A stretch of 64,000 nt of DNA, from NCBI RefSeq assembly GCF_000285535.1, contig NZ_HE610986.1, forward strand, positions 538,038 through 602,037. The letters are read 5' to 3'. The notes under the pieces were generated by a model that was not told the DNA's origin, did no database searches, and worked only from the letters and a program-made list of their open reading frames with translations. The DNA comes from Bacillus timonensis. Its GTDB lineage: Bacteria > Bacillota > Bacilli > Bacillales > Bacillaceae_L. Made by a program: the position numbers and the translations under genes. Every line of letters begins with the position of its first letter. Position 1 is the stretch's first letter. Shown here piece by piece: positions 1 to 8,474 of the stretch.

Positions 1-170
1 TCTCCCAGATGATATTTGCGTCTTTCCCATCAGATTTGCGTCTTCCAGTTGATATTTGCGTCTTTTCCTCCGGATTTGCGTCTCCCGGTTGATATTTGCG
101 TCTTTCCCATCAGATTTGCGTCTTCCGGATGATATTTGCGTCTTCCGCACACGATATTTGCAGTTTCGCA
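1..170. repeat. 20-bp tandem repeat block
   Basis: Seven consecutive 20-bp units occupy 1-140, followed by a degenerate eighth. Most units begin TCTT or TCTC, and all seven end in ATTTGCG. Odd-numbered units carry GATATTTGCG at the end and even-numbered units carry GATTTGCG preceded by two variable bases, so a 40-bp higher order is visible. Units 2 and 6 are identical. The block may extend beyond the window. There are no unique spacers, so it is not a CRISPR. Short open frames across it are periodic repeat translations and are not called as genes. Confidence 0.9.
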
Positions 171-227
171 CACGGATTTACATCCCACCCAAGTCGTCAT
201 TTCCAGAATTTCATCAGCTTCCTGCTC

Positions 228-262
228 ACAAGGGACCAGGAGAACCGTCCCTCTGGCTCACC
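228..262. repeat. GGGAC/GTCCC dispersed repeat, copy 1
   Basis: This segment holds GGGACCAGG and GAACCGTCCCTCTGG, the same words found at 5190-5276 and 7173-7303. It overlaps the 3' end of galM, and the galM stop codon lies inside it. Confidence 0.75.
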
Positions 263-1295
263 CTTGGTTCACAAATGTGTATTTTGTTTCCCAATGGTAT
301 TGTTCGTCCTTTTTGGTTACGACGGATGGGAAGTTTGGGTGGTGAATGGCGTCTGGTAATCCTTGTGTCTCTAGGCAAACACCTAGGTATGGTCGAGCTT
401 CGCCACCTCGCATGTTGAAGCCTTTTAGCGTGTTACTTGTGTAAACGACGACTGCTGGTTGGTTTGTTTCAACAACAAGGCGACGACCAGATGCCTCATC
501 ATATAGGTGAACGACTTTTTCGTCTAGCATAAATGGATGGTCATAGCCCTGGCCAACTAGTGCAATTTGTTCGTCATTTGATTTCGGTCCATCACTGATT
601 TTTCTACCATTTTGAAAATCAAAAACGGTTCCTGTAACATCAAGGAGTTTGCCGGTTGGTAGAAATTCTTCGTCCAGTTCAAGAAACTTACTACTTTTTA
701 TCGTAAGCTCATGATCAAGTACGTCATTTTTGACATCACCTGATAGATTAAAATACGCATGGTTTGTAATGTTAAGAAGGGTGTCTGCATCCGGAACGCC
801 TTTTGCTGAAATCACAAACTCATTTTCTTTATTAAGTGTATAAGTAACAGTCATTTCAACGGTTCCAGGGTAACCCCCTTCACCATCTTCACTACGATAT
901 TTGAACTCAACACCGACTCTATTTTCTTCATTCAAAATCTTTGAGTCCCACACTACCTTGCTAAATCCTTTTACCCCACCATGGATATGGTTATTGTTTT
1001 CATTTTGGTCAAGGGAATACGTTTCACCGTTTAGTTCAAATTGTCCGCCTCTGGTACGACCTGCGGTACGACCGACAATTGCGCCTTGGTAGCTAGTATC
1101 AGCAAGATACCCTTCAAGGTCGTCAAAACCAAGTACGACATTTTCCAGGTTACCATTTCGGTCTGGTGCGAGAATTTCTGTGATAATGCAGCCATAGTCA
1201 ATGCAAGTCACAGTTAGCCCATTGTTATTTTTTAATGTAAATGCTTGAACCTCTTGATTTTCGAATGCTCCGTAATGATATGCAGTAACTTCCAT
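258..1295 (-). CDS. galM: Aldose 1-epimerase (galactose mutarotase)
   Basis: This enzyme interconverts the alpha and beta anomers of galactose and feeds alpha-D-galactose to GalK in the cytoplasm. The 345-residue product shows the mutarotase landmarks: an early NNNG segment, the motif NNNHIHGG with a catalytic-type His near residue 105, NHAYFNLSG near residue 178, and the late block YLGVCLETQGLPDA that carries the catalytic Glu. It is the last gene of the galK-galE-galT-galM operon, 66 bp after galT. The C-terminus runs past the usual end of the family, and the stop codon falls within a dispersed GGGAC-type repeat. The last few residues may therefore be repeat-derived. Confidence 0.93.
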   Translation of the reverse strand: MEVTAYHYGAFENQEVQAFTLKNNNGLTVTCIDYGCIITEILAPDRNGNLENVVLGFDDLEGYLADTSYQGAIVGRTAGRTRGGQFELNGETYSLDQNENNNHIHGGVKGFSKVVWDSKILNEENRVGVEFKYRSEDGEGGYPGTVEMTVTYTLNKENEFVISAKGVPDADTLLNITNHAYFNLSGDVKNDVLDHELTIKSSKFLELDEEFLPTGKLLDVTGTVFDFQNGRKISDGPKSNDEQIALVGQGYDHPFMLDEKVVHLYDEASGRRLVVETNQPAVVVYTSNTLKGFNMRGGEARPYLGVCLETQGLPDAIHHPNFPSVVTKKDEQYHWETKYTFVNQG

Positions 1296-1361
1296 ATTCG
1301 TAATCTCCTATCTATTTTATAAAATGCCTTTTTTCGCCTAGGTTACAGCATATGTATCCTA

Positions 1362-2843
1362 TTATTTAGTAAACTTTTCTATAAATCTCTTAAACGCCGT
1401 TTGGCCTGCTTCATCGCGTTTGTATACGCCAGCATCCTCGAGCACACGCATGAACTTTTTACCAACTTCGCGTTTAACAAGTTCATGAACGTCCTCTTTT
1501 GTTGGAGTATACGCTTTCAGCTCTTCTGCCCATTCCTGATGAATTGGATTGACTGAGTCGGTTTCACCGATTACGTATTTTTCAACCTCTAACAACTCGG
1601 TTTTCAGTCGAGCTGGCAATACCGCTAACCCCATCACCTCGATTAACCCGATGTTTTCCTTTTTAATATGATGCACATCGGCGTGAGGATGAAAAATGCC
1701 TAATGGATGCTCGTCGTTTGTGCGGTTGTTACGAAGCACAAGGTCGAGCTCGTATTTTCCGTTTCGTTTCCGGGCGATTGGTGTAATCGTATTATGCGGC
1801 GTGTCATCTGTGAACGCAATGATATCAACCACTGGGTCACTGTATGCGCGCCAAGACTGTAAAATATGGTCTCCCGCTTCAACCAAGGCATCTCTGTCAC
1901 TACTTCTTAGGCGAAGGACAGACATCGGCCATTTTACGGTTGAACATTCAACATTACTGAAACGATTCCATGTGAATTTTATATCATCCTCCGCTTTCGC
2001 CATCGCAAAATCATAATTTCCACCCTGATAATGATCATGGGTTAAAATCGAACCTCCCACAATCGGAATATCCGCATTTGAACCAATGAAGTAGTGTGGA
2101 AATTTTTCAACAAAGCCTAACAGACGTGCAAATGTTTCCTGACTGATTTTCATATCACGATGCTCTTCACAAAGCAAAATACAATGCTCGTTGTAGTACA
2201 CATATGGCGAGTACTGCAAATACCAGTTTTCGCCATGTAGTGGAACCGGGATAATGCGGTGGTTGGAGCGAGCCGGATGACCGATGCGGCCCGCATACCC
2301 TTCATTTTCCACACAGAGCAAGCATTTTGGATATTTCTCACCGGTGGTTTTTGTTTCTTTTTCAAGTGCAATTTGCTTTGGATCCTTTTCCGGCTTTGAC
2401 AAATTAACCGTGATATCAAGCTCGCCGTACTTTGTTTCCACCTTATATTCAATATTTTTTTCGATTCGCTTCATTTGGATATAGTTGCTATTCTTACTTA
2501 ACTCATAAAAATAGTTCGTCGCGGCAACCGGATCTTTTTGATGCAGCTCGTAAAAATGACGTGTGACCGCGGACGGAAGTGGAATCATCGTGTTCATAAT
2601 TTTGCTTGCGAGAATTTCTTTTGCATCAAAATAGTCCTCAATGATGCCATTCTCACAAGCATAATCCACCAATTCCTCAACCAACGTTGGGATGTCTTTT
2701 TGGGGTGAGGCAGTTGGCTCAAAGTCCTCAAGCCCAAGTAAGGACAAAACCTGATTACGAACGTAAACACTGTCTTCTTTTTCAATGAGTCCGACTTTGG
2801 CGGCTTGCTCCGTTAGCTGTTGTACACTGCCGTAAATATTCAT
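1362..2843 (-). CDS. galT: UTP-hexose-1-phosphate uridylyltransferase, class II GalT
   Basis: GalT transfers UMP from UDP-glucose to galactose 1-phosphate. The 493-residue product has the length and sequence of the Firmicutes class II GalT, not the roughly 350-residue enterobacterial type. Visible landmarks are CLLCVENEGYAGR near residue 175, the nucleotide-binding stretch IPVPLHGENWYLQYSPY, and GGSILTHDHYQGG near residue 265 with the HDHYQGG active-site signature. The start ATG overlaps the galE stop as ATGA at 2840-2843, a sign of translational coupling. galM follows. Confidence 0.95.
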   Translation of the reverse strand: MNIYGSVQQLTEQAAKVGLIEKEDSVYVRNQVLSLLGLEDFEPTASPQKDIPTLVEELVDYACENGIIEDYFDAKEILASKIMNTMIPLPSAVTRHFYELHQKDPVAATNYFYELSKNSNYIQMKRIEKNIEYKVETKYGELDITVNLSKPEKDPKQIALEKETKTTGEKYPKCLLCVENEGYAGRIGHPARSNHRIIPVPLHGENWYLQYSPYVYYNEHCILLCEEHRDMKISQETFARLLGFVEKFPHYFIGSNADIPIVGGSILTHDHYQGGNYDFAMAKAEDDIKFTWNRFSNVECSTVKWPMSVLRLRSSDRDALVEAGDHILQSWRAYSDPVVDIIAFTDDTPHNTITPIARKRNGKYELDLVLRNNRTNDEHPLGIFHPHADVHHIKKENIGLIEVMGLAVLPARLKTELLEVEKYVIGETDSVNPIHQEWAEELKAYTPTKEDVHELVKREVGKKFMRVLEDAGVYKRDEAGQTAFKRFIEKFTK

Positions 2844-3832
2844 TGCTCATCATATCCATTTGGATGATTGACATGCCAATTCCAAGCATCCTTAATAATT
2901 TCGTTGATAGACGTGCTCTTTGGCTCCCAGCCAAGCACTTCCTTCGCCTTTCCAGAAGATGCAATAAGAATGCTTGGGTCACCAGCACGGCGCTCCCCAA
3001 TTTTTACTGGAATGTCACGCTCTGTCACTTCTTTTGCGGCCTCAACCATTTCTTTTACAGAGAATCCACTGTTGCTTCCAAGGTTAAAATAGTTGCTGTC
3101 TCCACCATTTTGGAGGTATTTTAACGCTAAAATATGCGCATTGATGAGGTCCTCGACATGGATGTAATCACGGATACATGTGCCATCTGGAGTGTCATAG
3201 TCTTCACCGAAAATTGTAATGAAATCTCTTTTTCCTAATGCTGCTTGTAAAATAACCGGGATTAAGTGTGTTTCAGGATCATGGTCCTCACCAATTTCAC
3301 CAGTTGCACGTGCACCTGCCACGTTGAAATAGCGAAGTGACACAAATTTGATGTCATGCGCAATCTCAGACCACTTCATCATTTTTTCCATCGCAAGCTT
3401 TGTTTCGCCATACGTGTTCGTTGGAACCGTTGGCATGTCTTCTGTGATTGGTACTTGCTTAGGCTCACCATAAGTTGCAGCAGTTGATGAAAAGACAATG
3501 GATTTGACATTGTTGTTTTTCATTGTTTCAAGGACAACTTGAGTTCCAAACACGTTATTATCGTAGTATTTTAACGGATCAACCATTGACTCACCAACAA
3601 GGGAATTCGCTGCAAAATGGATGACCGCGTCAATGTTTTCTTTTTCAAAAACGGATTGTAGAAAAGCTCGGTCACGAATGTCACCTTGATAGAACTTCGC
3701 CTTTGGGTGAACCGCATCCTTATGACCTGTTTGAAGATTGTCAACGACCACAACGTCCTCATTTGCGTCAATTAATTGATAAACGGCATGTGAGCCAATA
3801 TAACCCGCTCCACCTAAAACTAAAATACTCAT
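2840..3832 (-). CDS. galE: UDP-glucose 4-epimerase
   Basis: GalE regenerates UDP-glucose from UDP-galactose with NAD. This is a 330-residue extended SDR. The N-terminal GGAGYIGSH forms the nucleotide-binding loop, FSSTAATYGEP supplies the catalytic Ser/Thr region, and YGETKLAME near residue 146 holds the YxxxK pair. It lies 46 bp after galK and overlaps galT by four bases. The galK-galE gap contains another small inverted repeat of the GGGAC/GTCCC type at 3850-3870. Confidence 0.96.
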   Translation of the reverse strand: MSILVLGGAGYIGSHAVYQLIDANEDVVVVDNLQTGHKDAVHPKAKFYQGDIRDRAFLQSVFEKENIDAVIHFAANSLVGESMVDPLKYYDNNVFGTQVVLETMKNNNVKSIVFSSTAATYGEPKQVPITEDMPTVPTNTYGETKLAMEKMMKWSEIAHDIKFVSLRYFNVAGARATGEIGEDHDPETHLIPVILQAALGKRDFITIFGEDYDTPDGTCIRDYIHVEDLINAHILALKYLQNGGDSNYFNLGSNSGFSVKEMVEAAKEVTERDIPVKIGERRAGDPSILIASSGKAKEVLGWEPKSTSINEIIKDAWNWHVNHPNGYDEQ

Positions 3833-3849
3833 TTTGATTCGCTCCTTTT

Positions 3850-3910
3850 GGGACAGTACTTTCTCGTCCCATCCTATTTTAAAGGGTCAGTAAACCTGTC
3901 CCCATGTCCC
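3850..3910. repeat. GGGAC/GTCCC dispersed repeat, copy at galK 3' end
   Basis: A GGGAC ... GTCCC inverted pair is at 3850-3870, and the words CCTGTCCCC and ATGTCCC are at 3895-3910. The second part encodes the last residues of GalK (DMGTGLLTL). The same words occur just after secA at 14136-14162. Confidence 0.6.
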
Positions 3911-5072
3911 GCAGTTCTTTCGCACCATCGCCAATGCTCACTTCATAGAAGGATGCTGGATAGCCAATGGTTTCTTCGTAAATTTTCCCGATAGTTTCGA
4001 TGATCTCTTGCGCTTTGTCTTTTTCAACCAGGGCAATGGCACAGCCACCGAAGCCAGCACCTGTCATACGCGCACCGAGCACACCATCTTGAGCCCACGC
4101 TGTTTCTGCAAGTGTATCAAGTTCCTTGCCAGTCACTTCATAATCATCACGTAATGAAAGATGTGACGCATTTAGTAAACGGCCGAATTCTGTAAGGTCC
4201 CCCGCTTTTAGCGCCTTAAGAGCCTCTAGTGTTCTTTCGTTTTCATATACCGCATGCTTCGCACGTTTCTGTAGAGTTCCATTCTCGATTAGATGCTTGT
4301 GCTGTTCGAATTGCTCACTTGTGATGTTACCGAGCGCTTGAACGTCTAGTTCCTTTTGAAGTTGGACAAGTGCCTGTTCACATTCACTACGGCGCTCATT
4401 GTATTTTGACTCCGCAAGCTCACGGCGCTTGTTCGTATTCATGATTAAAATAAGATGTTCGTCTAGCTCGATTGGTGCGTATTCATACTTTAATGTATCA
4501 CAATCTAGTAAAATTCCTGCATTCTTCTTACCCATTCCGATTGCAAATTGATCCATGATACCGGTATTGACACCAATAAACTTATTTTCCACAATTTGAC
4601 CAATTTTTACAAGTTCAACGCGGTCAATCGTAAGGTCGAATAATTTTTCAAACATCACACCAGACACGAGCTCAATCGAAGCAGAGGAAGAAAGGCCGGC
4701 TGCATTCGGGATGTTACCGTAAAAAAGAACGTCCACACCAGTTGAGATATTATAACCATGTTCACGCAAGTAGCGGAGCATGCCCTTCGGATAATTTGCC
4801 CAATCGTGAGCCTTATTGTAATCAAGATTAGAAAGGTCGAACTCAATCACACCAAGGCCCTCAAAGTTCATCGAGTACATTCTAATTTTGTCATCTTGTC
4901 GTTTTCTTGCAAGCGCATACGTTCCTTTCGTGATGGAAGCCGGAAACACATGACCGCCATTGTAGTCGGTATGCTCACCAATGAGGTTGATGCGCCCAGG
5001 AGCGAAGAAAGTTCTGTAATCGCTTTCGTTAAAGACTTCTATAAATCTATCAGAAACTTGTTTAAAATCCAT
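3879..5072 (-). CDS. galK: Galactokinase
   Basis: GalK phosphorylates galactose to galactose 1-phosphate. The 397-residue GHMP kinase carries the family's three motifs: PGRINLIGEHTDYNGG near residue 25, the ATP-binding GLSSSASIEL near residue 125, and the C-terminal MTGAGFGGCAIAL near residue 345. It is the first gene of the operon. The Shine-Dalgarno GGGAGG lies upstream of the ATG, and a clear sigma-A promoter lies about 35 bp upstream. The last nine residues are encoded by a dispersed GGGAC-type repeat and look like a tail added to the normal end. Confidence 0.96.
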   Translation of the reverse strand: MDFKQVSDRFIEVFNESDYRTFFAPGRINLIGEHTDYNGGHVFPASITKGTYALARKRQDDKIRMYSMNFEGLGVIEFDLSNLDYNKAHDWANYPKGMLRYLREHGYNISTGVDVLFYGNIPNAAGLSSSASIELVSGVMFEKLFDLTIDRVELVKIGQIVENKFIGVNTGIMDQFAIGMGKKNAGILLDCDTLKYEYAPIELDEHLILIMNTNKRRELAESKYNERRSECEQALVQLQKELDVQALGNITSEQFEQHKHLIENGTLQKRAKHAVYENERTLEALKALKAGDLTEFGRLLNASHLSLRDDYEVTGKELDTLAETAWAQDGVLGARMTGAGFGGCAIALVEKDKAQEIIETIGKIYEETIGYPASFYEVSIGDGAKELRDMGTGLLTL

Positions 5073-5104
5073 GATTTGCCTCCCATTAATTCGTATCTAT
5101 CTCC

Positions 5105-5133
5105 ATTGTAGAAGGCTAAGTAAAAAACGTCAA
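5105..5133 (-). promoter_or_regulatory. Sigma-A promoter of the gal operon
   Basis: Read on the minus strand, the -35 is TTGACG (5128-5133) and the -10 is TACAAT (5105-5110), separated by exactly 17 bp. The start codon of galK is 33 bp downstream of the -10. Confidence 0.82.
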
Positions 5134-5134
5134 T

Positions 5135-5163
5135 AAGTTTTAGTTAAAGTTTTACTAAAACTT
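5135..5163. promoter_or_regulatory. Palindromic operator upstream of the gal promoter
   Basis: This is a perfect inverted repeat with 10-bp arms AAGTTTTAGT (5135-5144) and ACTAAAACTT (5154-5163) and a 9-bp spacer. It ends one base from the -35 box. Its position suggests a binding site for a gal regulator such as a GalR/LacI-family protein, but no such gene is in the window, so the assignment is an inference. Confidence 0.65.
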
Positions 5164-5189
5164 TTGTGGTGGGGGGCTATTCTCCTGCG

Positions 5190-5276
5190 CCAAGGGGACG
5201 GTTCTCCTGGTACCCAAAAGTCTGAATTGAGTGACAAAAAGGAGCCACAGGAACCGTCCCTGTGGCTCTGTGGCTC
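5190..5276. repeat. GGGAC/GTCCC dispersed repeat, long copy A
   Basis: The left part holds GGGGACGGTTCTCCTGG and the right part GGAACCGTCCCTGTGG. GGGACGGTTC and GAACCGTCCC form inverted termini around a core TCTGAATTGAGTGACAAAA. About 70 bp match the element at 7173-7303. It ends one base before the TSUP stop codon. It resembles a MITE- or REP-like element; there is no transposase. Confidence 0.8.
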
Positions 5277-6101
5277 TTAATGAAAATACATTCTAAATCC
5301 AATGATAATCAGCAAAAAGGATAGCATTTGCATAATGACTCTGCTTGGTATTTTTTGCGAGAGATAGACTCCTATTTGTGAGCCAATGATAATCCCAGCT
5401 CCCCCGAATGCGACGATCATCCAATCGATATTCCCGTGCCATACTTGAAGTAAAACACCTACAGAAGAATACAAGCATAGGGAAAAGATAGAGGTTGCGG
5501 TAGCGATATGAGTTGGAACACGAAAGATGTATACCAAAATCGGAACAAGCATCCAGCCTCCACCAATCCCAAGATAGCTTGAGAGAATTCCCATGAAAAA
5601 ACCAAGCGGAATGAGCCACTTGGCACTTAATCTTGTATTTACTTGAAGAGTAGAGGTGAGGTTAGTGGTTAATTCCCCCGTTGCTGCGGCTTCATTTATC
5701 ACTTCCTTAGTCACATTCTTCTTTTTTAGCAAATTTGTATTTTTTATCACTAAAAAGAAGCCTAAAAAGACGAGTACACTAGCAAAGAAAAAATAAAAAT
5801 AAGAAGAAGAGTAGGTTTGAAGAAGCTTCACACCGATAAATGACCCTGGGAACGCACCTATTCCTAACTTGATTCCTGTGCGGTAATCAATTCGATTTTG
5901 TTTTGCATATCCAAAAACACCAGACAATGAGTTAATTAGTACAATGACTAGTCCTGTTCCTGCAGCAATAATGGGATCGATATGAAAGAGTAGCAAAAGT
6001 GCCGGTACAAACAGAAAGCCTCCTCCAGCCCCAACAATTGCCCCATAACCACCGGCAAATATCCCAATTGCCACGAGTAAAACACCTGTTACGATATCCA
6101 T
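5277..6101 (-). CDS. TSUP (TauE/SafE) family membrane permease
   Basis: The 274-residue product has about eight hydrophobic segments arranged as two repeats, each opening with a glycine-rich loop: GAGGGFLFVPALL near residue 26 and GIGGGWMLVPILV near residue 175. This duplicated pattern defines the sulfite exporter TauE/SafE (TSUP) family, which moves small sulfur-containing or organic anions across the cytoplasmic membrane. The substrate cannot be told from sequence. A GGGGG ribosome site precedes the ATG. The gene is divergent from a LysR-type regulator 185 bp away, which is the likely controller. A long dispersed repeat abuts the stop codon. Confidence 0.88.
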   Translation of the reverse strand: MDIVTGVLLVAIGIFAGGYGAIVGAGGGFLFVPALLLLFHIDPIIAAGTGLVIVLINSLSGVFGYAKQNRIDYRTGIKLGIGAFPGSFIGVKLLQTYSSSYFYFFFASVLVFLGFFLVIKNTNLLKKKNVTKEVINEAAATGELTTNLTSTLQVNTRLSAKWLIPLGFFMGILSSYLGIGGGWMLVPILVYIFRVPTHIATATSIFSLCLYSSVGVLLQVWHGNIDWMIVAFGGAGIIIGSQIGVYLSQKIPSRVIMQMLSFLLIIIGFRMYFH

Positions 6102-6285
6102 TATTACGTTCCCCCTATGTATGACTCCCTATTAACCTATCAAACTTTCTAGTTGTAGTAAAATAACAATGTATAATAGGGCATAACAAAACGTAATATT
6201 GCTTACGATGTAGAATACTATGTCCACATTCTTATATAATGAAAAAAATGCTACGATTGAAATGGCGGTTAAAAGGGGGCATACC

Positions 6286-7170
6286 ATGAACATTGAGAAT
6301 TTTAAACTCTTTTGCCTCGTGGTTGAAGAGGGGAGTATCACGAATGCTGCCCGAATGAGTTATATCTCTCAACCAGCTGTTACTAAAAAAATAAGCCAGC
6401 TTGAAAATGAGTATGGTACCCTGCTTTTTGAGAGAAACGGCGGGAAACTTGAACTAACAAACGCTGGGGAGGTTCTCTATCCATATGCGAAAGAAGTTAT
6501 TGAAAATGTCAAAAGATCATTTGATGCTGTTCAAAAAATGATAGGCAATGAGGGTGTAAATTTACATATAGGCGCAAGCTTAACGATTGGTGAATATCTA
6601 TTACCTCAGATTCTCGGAACGATAAAAAGAGCATATCCAAATATAACGTTCAGTCTAACAATAGGGAATACCCCACATATGATTGCATTGCTAGAAAATA
6701 ATGAAATTGATATTGCTCTGGTAGAAAGTCATGTAGAAAATCCAATTTTAACAATTGAAAAATTTGCCGAAGATGAGCTGATTTTAGTCACTTCGAATGA
6801 ACACCGATGGAAGTATCGCAATTCAATAGAAATAAGTGAATTGGTCGATGAAAAAATGATTTGGCGGGAACCTGAATCTGGTTCTCGTTTGATTGTTGAA
6901 AATTACCTTCGTGACTATGGAATCCTAGAGGACATTGAGAGTGAAATGGAACTTGGCAGTATTCAATCTATCAAAAGTGCTGTCGAAGCAGGTCTAGGGA
7001 TCAGCATTCTCCCGAGGATTACAGTCTTGAAGGAACTTGAACTAGGAACATTGCGTCAAGTCAATGTGACCAACTTTTCACTCACGCGGACACTATGGTT
7101 GGTTCAAAAACCTCACCGTTTCCCAAAAATAGGCTTGCAACATTTCATTGATTTTATCCGGAATCATTAG
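6286..7170 (+). CDS. LysR-family transcriptional regulator
   Basis: The 294-residue product has an N-terminal winged helix-turn-helix (residues 1-60, with SITNAARMSYISQPAVTKKI as the recognition region) and a LysR substrate-binding domain from about residue 90. The start chosen is the ATG at 6286, because AAGGGGG lies just before it and LysR proteins normally begin close to this point. An upstream in-frame ATG at 6220 lies before a TATAAT hexamer (6235-6240) and is less likely. It is divergent from the TSUP permease gene and probably controls it. The effector is unknown. Confidence 0.9.
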   Translation: MNIENFKLFCLVVEEGSITNAARMSYISQPAVTKKISQLENEYGTLLFERNGGKLELTNAGEVLYPYAKEVIENVKRSFDAVQKMIGNEGVNLHIGASLTIGEYLLPQILGTIKRAYPNITFSLTIGNTPHMIALLENNEIDIALVESHVENPILTIEKFAEDELILVTSNEHRWKYRNSIEISELVDEKMIWREPESGSRLIVENYLRDYGILEDIESEMELGSIQSIKSAVEAGLGISILPRITVLKELELGTLRQVNVTNFSLTRTLWLVQKPHRFPKIGLQHFIDFIRNH

Positions 7171-7172
7171 GG

Positions 7173-7303
7173 GAACCAAGGGGACGGTTCTCCTGGTCCC
7201 CAAAAATCTGAATTAAGTGACAAAAGGGAGCCACGAGAACCGTCCCTCTGGCCCAAAAGGGTACCACAGGAACCGTCCCTCTGGCCCTGGCCACCTCTGG
7301 CCC
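7173..7303. repeat. GGGAC/GTCCC dispersed repeat, long copy B
   Basis: It begins three bases after the LysR stop codon. It contains GGGGACGGTTCTCCTGG, the core TCTGAATTAAGTGACAAAA, and two successive GAACCGTCCCTCTGG words. The first 75 bp are nearly identical to 5190-5262; the extra third module shows the element can grow by internal duplication. Confidence 0.8.
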
Positions 7304-7308
7304 AACAT

Positions 7309-7347
7309 AAAAGAGGAGCAACCTATGCAGGTTACTCCCCTTTTATT
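7309..7347. terminator. Bidirectional terminator between LysR gene and aldo/keto reductase
   Basis: A 15-bp stem pairs 7309-7323 with 7330-7344, with two G-U type positions and a 6-base loop. A/T runs flank both sides, so it can stop the converging transcripts from either direction. Confidence 0.82.
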
Positions 7348-7366
7348 ATGCGCTTTAGTAGTATGG

Positions 7367-8362
7367 CTAGTTTTGGTTTAAGATATGCTCGATTTTGGTT
7401 AATTCTTCTTCTGTAAAGGATAGGTTTTGTAGGGCAGCTACGTTATCCTCGACCTGACTCACCTTACTTGCTCCTACTAACGCTGATGTTACACGACCCT
7501 CACGGAGAACCCATGCTAGTGCCATTTGTGCGAGGCTTTGTCCTCTCTCAACTGCTACTTCGTTTAATTGTTGGATTTTTTTCAACACATCTTCTGTGAT
7601 TTGATCTTTTTTCAGGAATGTGTTTTCCTTTGCCGCTCTTGAATCAGTTGGGATACCGCCAAGATATTTATTGCTTAACAATCCTTGGGCCATAGGAGAA
7701 AATACGATGGAGCCTACGCCATTTTCAGTTAACACATCCTGCAGGCCATCCTCAATCCAGCGGTCAAACATTGAATATCTTGGTTGATGAATGAGCAATG
7801 GTGTGCCTAGTTGTTTTAAAATGCGAATGGCTTCCAATGTTTGCGTTGGATTATAGTTAGAAATCCCGACGTACAATGCTTTGCCTTGTCGTACGATTTG
7901 GTCAAGGGCACCCATTGTTTCCTCAAGTGGTGTGTTCGGGTCTGGACGGTGTGAGTAAAAAATATCAACATACTCAAGGCCCATTCGTTTTAAGCTTTGA
8001 TCAAGGCTGGAAATCAGATATTTTCTTGAACCCCAGTCTCCATATGGTCCTTCCCACATATGGTAGCCTGCCTTCGTGGAAATCACCATTTCATCACGGT
8101 ATGGCGCAAAATCTTGTTTCATCATCTTTCCAAACATTTCTTCTGCACTACCTGGCGGTGGACCGTAATTGTTCGCCAAGTCAAAGTGGGTAATTCCAAG
8201 GTCAAAGGCCCTTCTTAAGATGTTTCGACCATTTTCAAACGAGTCGACACCCCCGAAATTATGCCATAACCCTAAAGAGATGGCTGGTAACAATAACCCG
8301 GACTTGCCCACACGATTATACTTCATTTCATGATAACGACTTTCATTTGCTTGATAAACCAT
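7367..8362 (-). CDS. Aldo/keto reductase, L-glyceraldehyde 3-phosphate reductase type
   Basis: This 331-residue NADPH-dependent TIM-barrel oxidoreductase carries the AKR tetrad pattern: Asp in HFDLANNYGPPPG with Tyr in the same block, Lys in VISTKAGYHMW, and His in FYSHRPDPNTPLEE. The GPPPGSAEE segment and the N-terminal YNRVGKSGLLLPAISLGLWHNFG match the AKR14 (YghZ/Gpr) group, which reduces L-glyceraldehyde 3-phosphate and methylglyoxal. GAAAGGGG precedes the ATG. It appears monocistronic, with a bidirectional terminator downstream. The subfamily is assigned by overall resemblance. Confidence 0.9.
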   Translation of the reverse strand: MVYQANESRYHEMKYNRVGKSGLLLPAISLGLWHNFGGVDSFENGRNILRRAFDLGITHFDLANNYGPPPGSAEEMFGKMMKQDFAPYRDEMVISTKAGYHMWEGPYGDWGSRKYLISSLDQSLKRMGLEYVDIFYSHRPDPNTPLEETMGALDQIVRQGKALYVGISNYNPTQTLEAIRILKQLGTPLLIHQPRYSMFDRWIEDGLQDVLTENGVGSIVFSPMAQGLLSNKYLGGIPTDSRAAKENTFLKKDQITEDVLKKIQQLNEVAVERGQSLAQMALAWVLREGRVTSALVGASKVSQVEDNVAALQNLSFTEEELTKIEHILNQN

Positions 8363-8440
8363 ATGTATCCCCTTTCATTTCTTGTTTTTACCATTTTACT
8401 ACAATAAAACAGCATGGTCACTGTTTTTAATCACAAAACA

Positions 8441-8465
8441 GGGCGGCCCTTTATGAGAGCCACCC
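8441..8465 (-). terminator. Terminator of the chemoreceptor gene
   Basis: On the minus strand GGGTGGCTC pairs with GGGCCGCCC through two G-U wobbles around a short loop, followed by TGTTTTGTG. It lies 10 bp after the stop codon. Confidence 0.65.
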
Positions 8466-8474
8466 CCGTTAAGT

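Noticed and set aside
1-170. CRISPR-like regular repeats
   Set aside because: The 20-bp units are directly joined, with no unique spacers and no cas genes nearby.
56-418. Plus-strand open frames of 69-120 residues
   Set aside because: They arise from the tandem repeat and from the antisense of galM and have no ribosome sites.
5190-7303. Insertion sequence
   Set aside because: The repeats are under 140 bp and no transposase frame is present, so they are at most non-autonomous elements.
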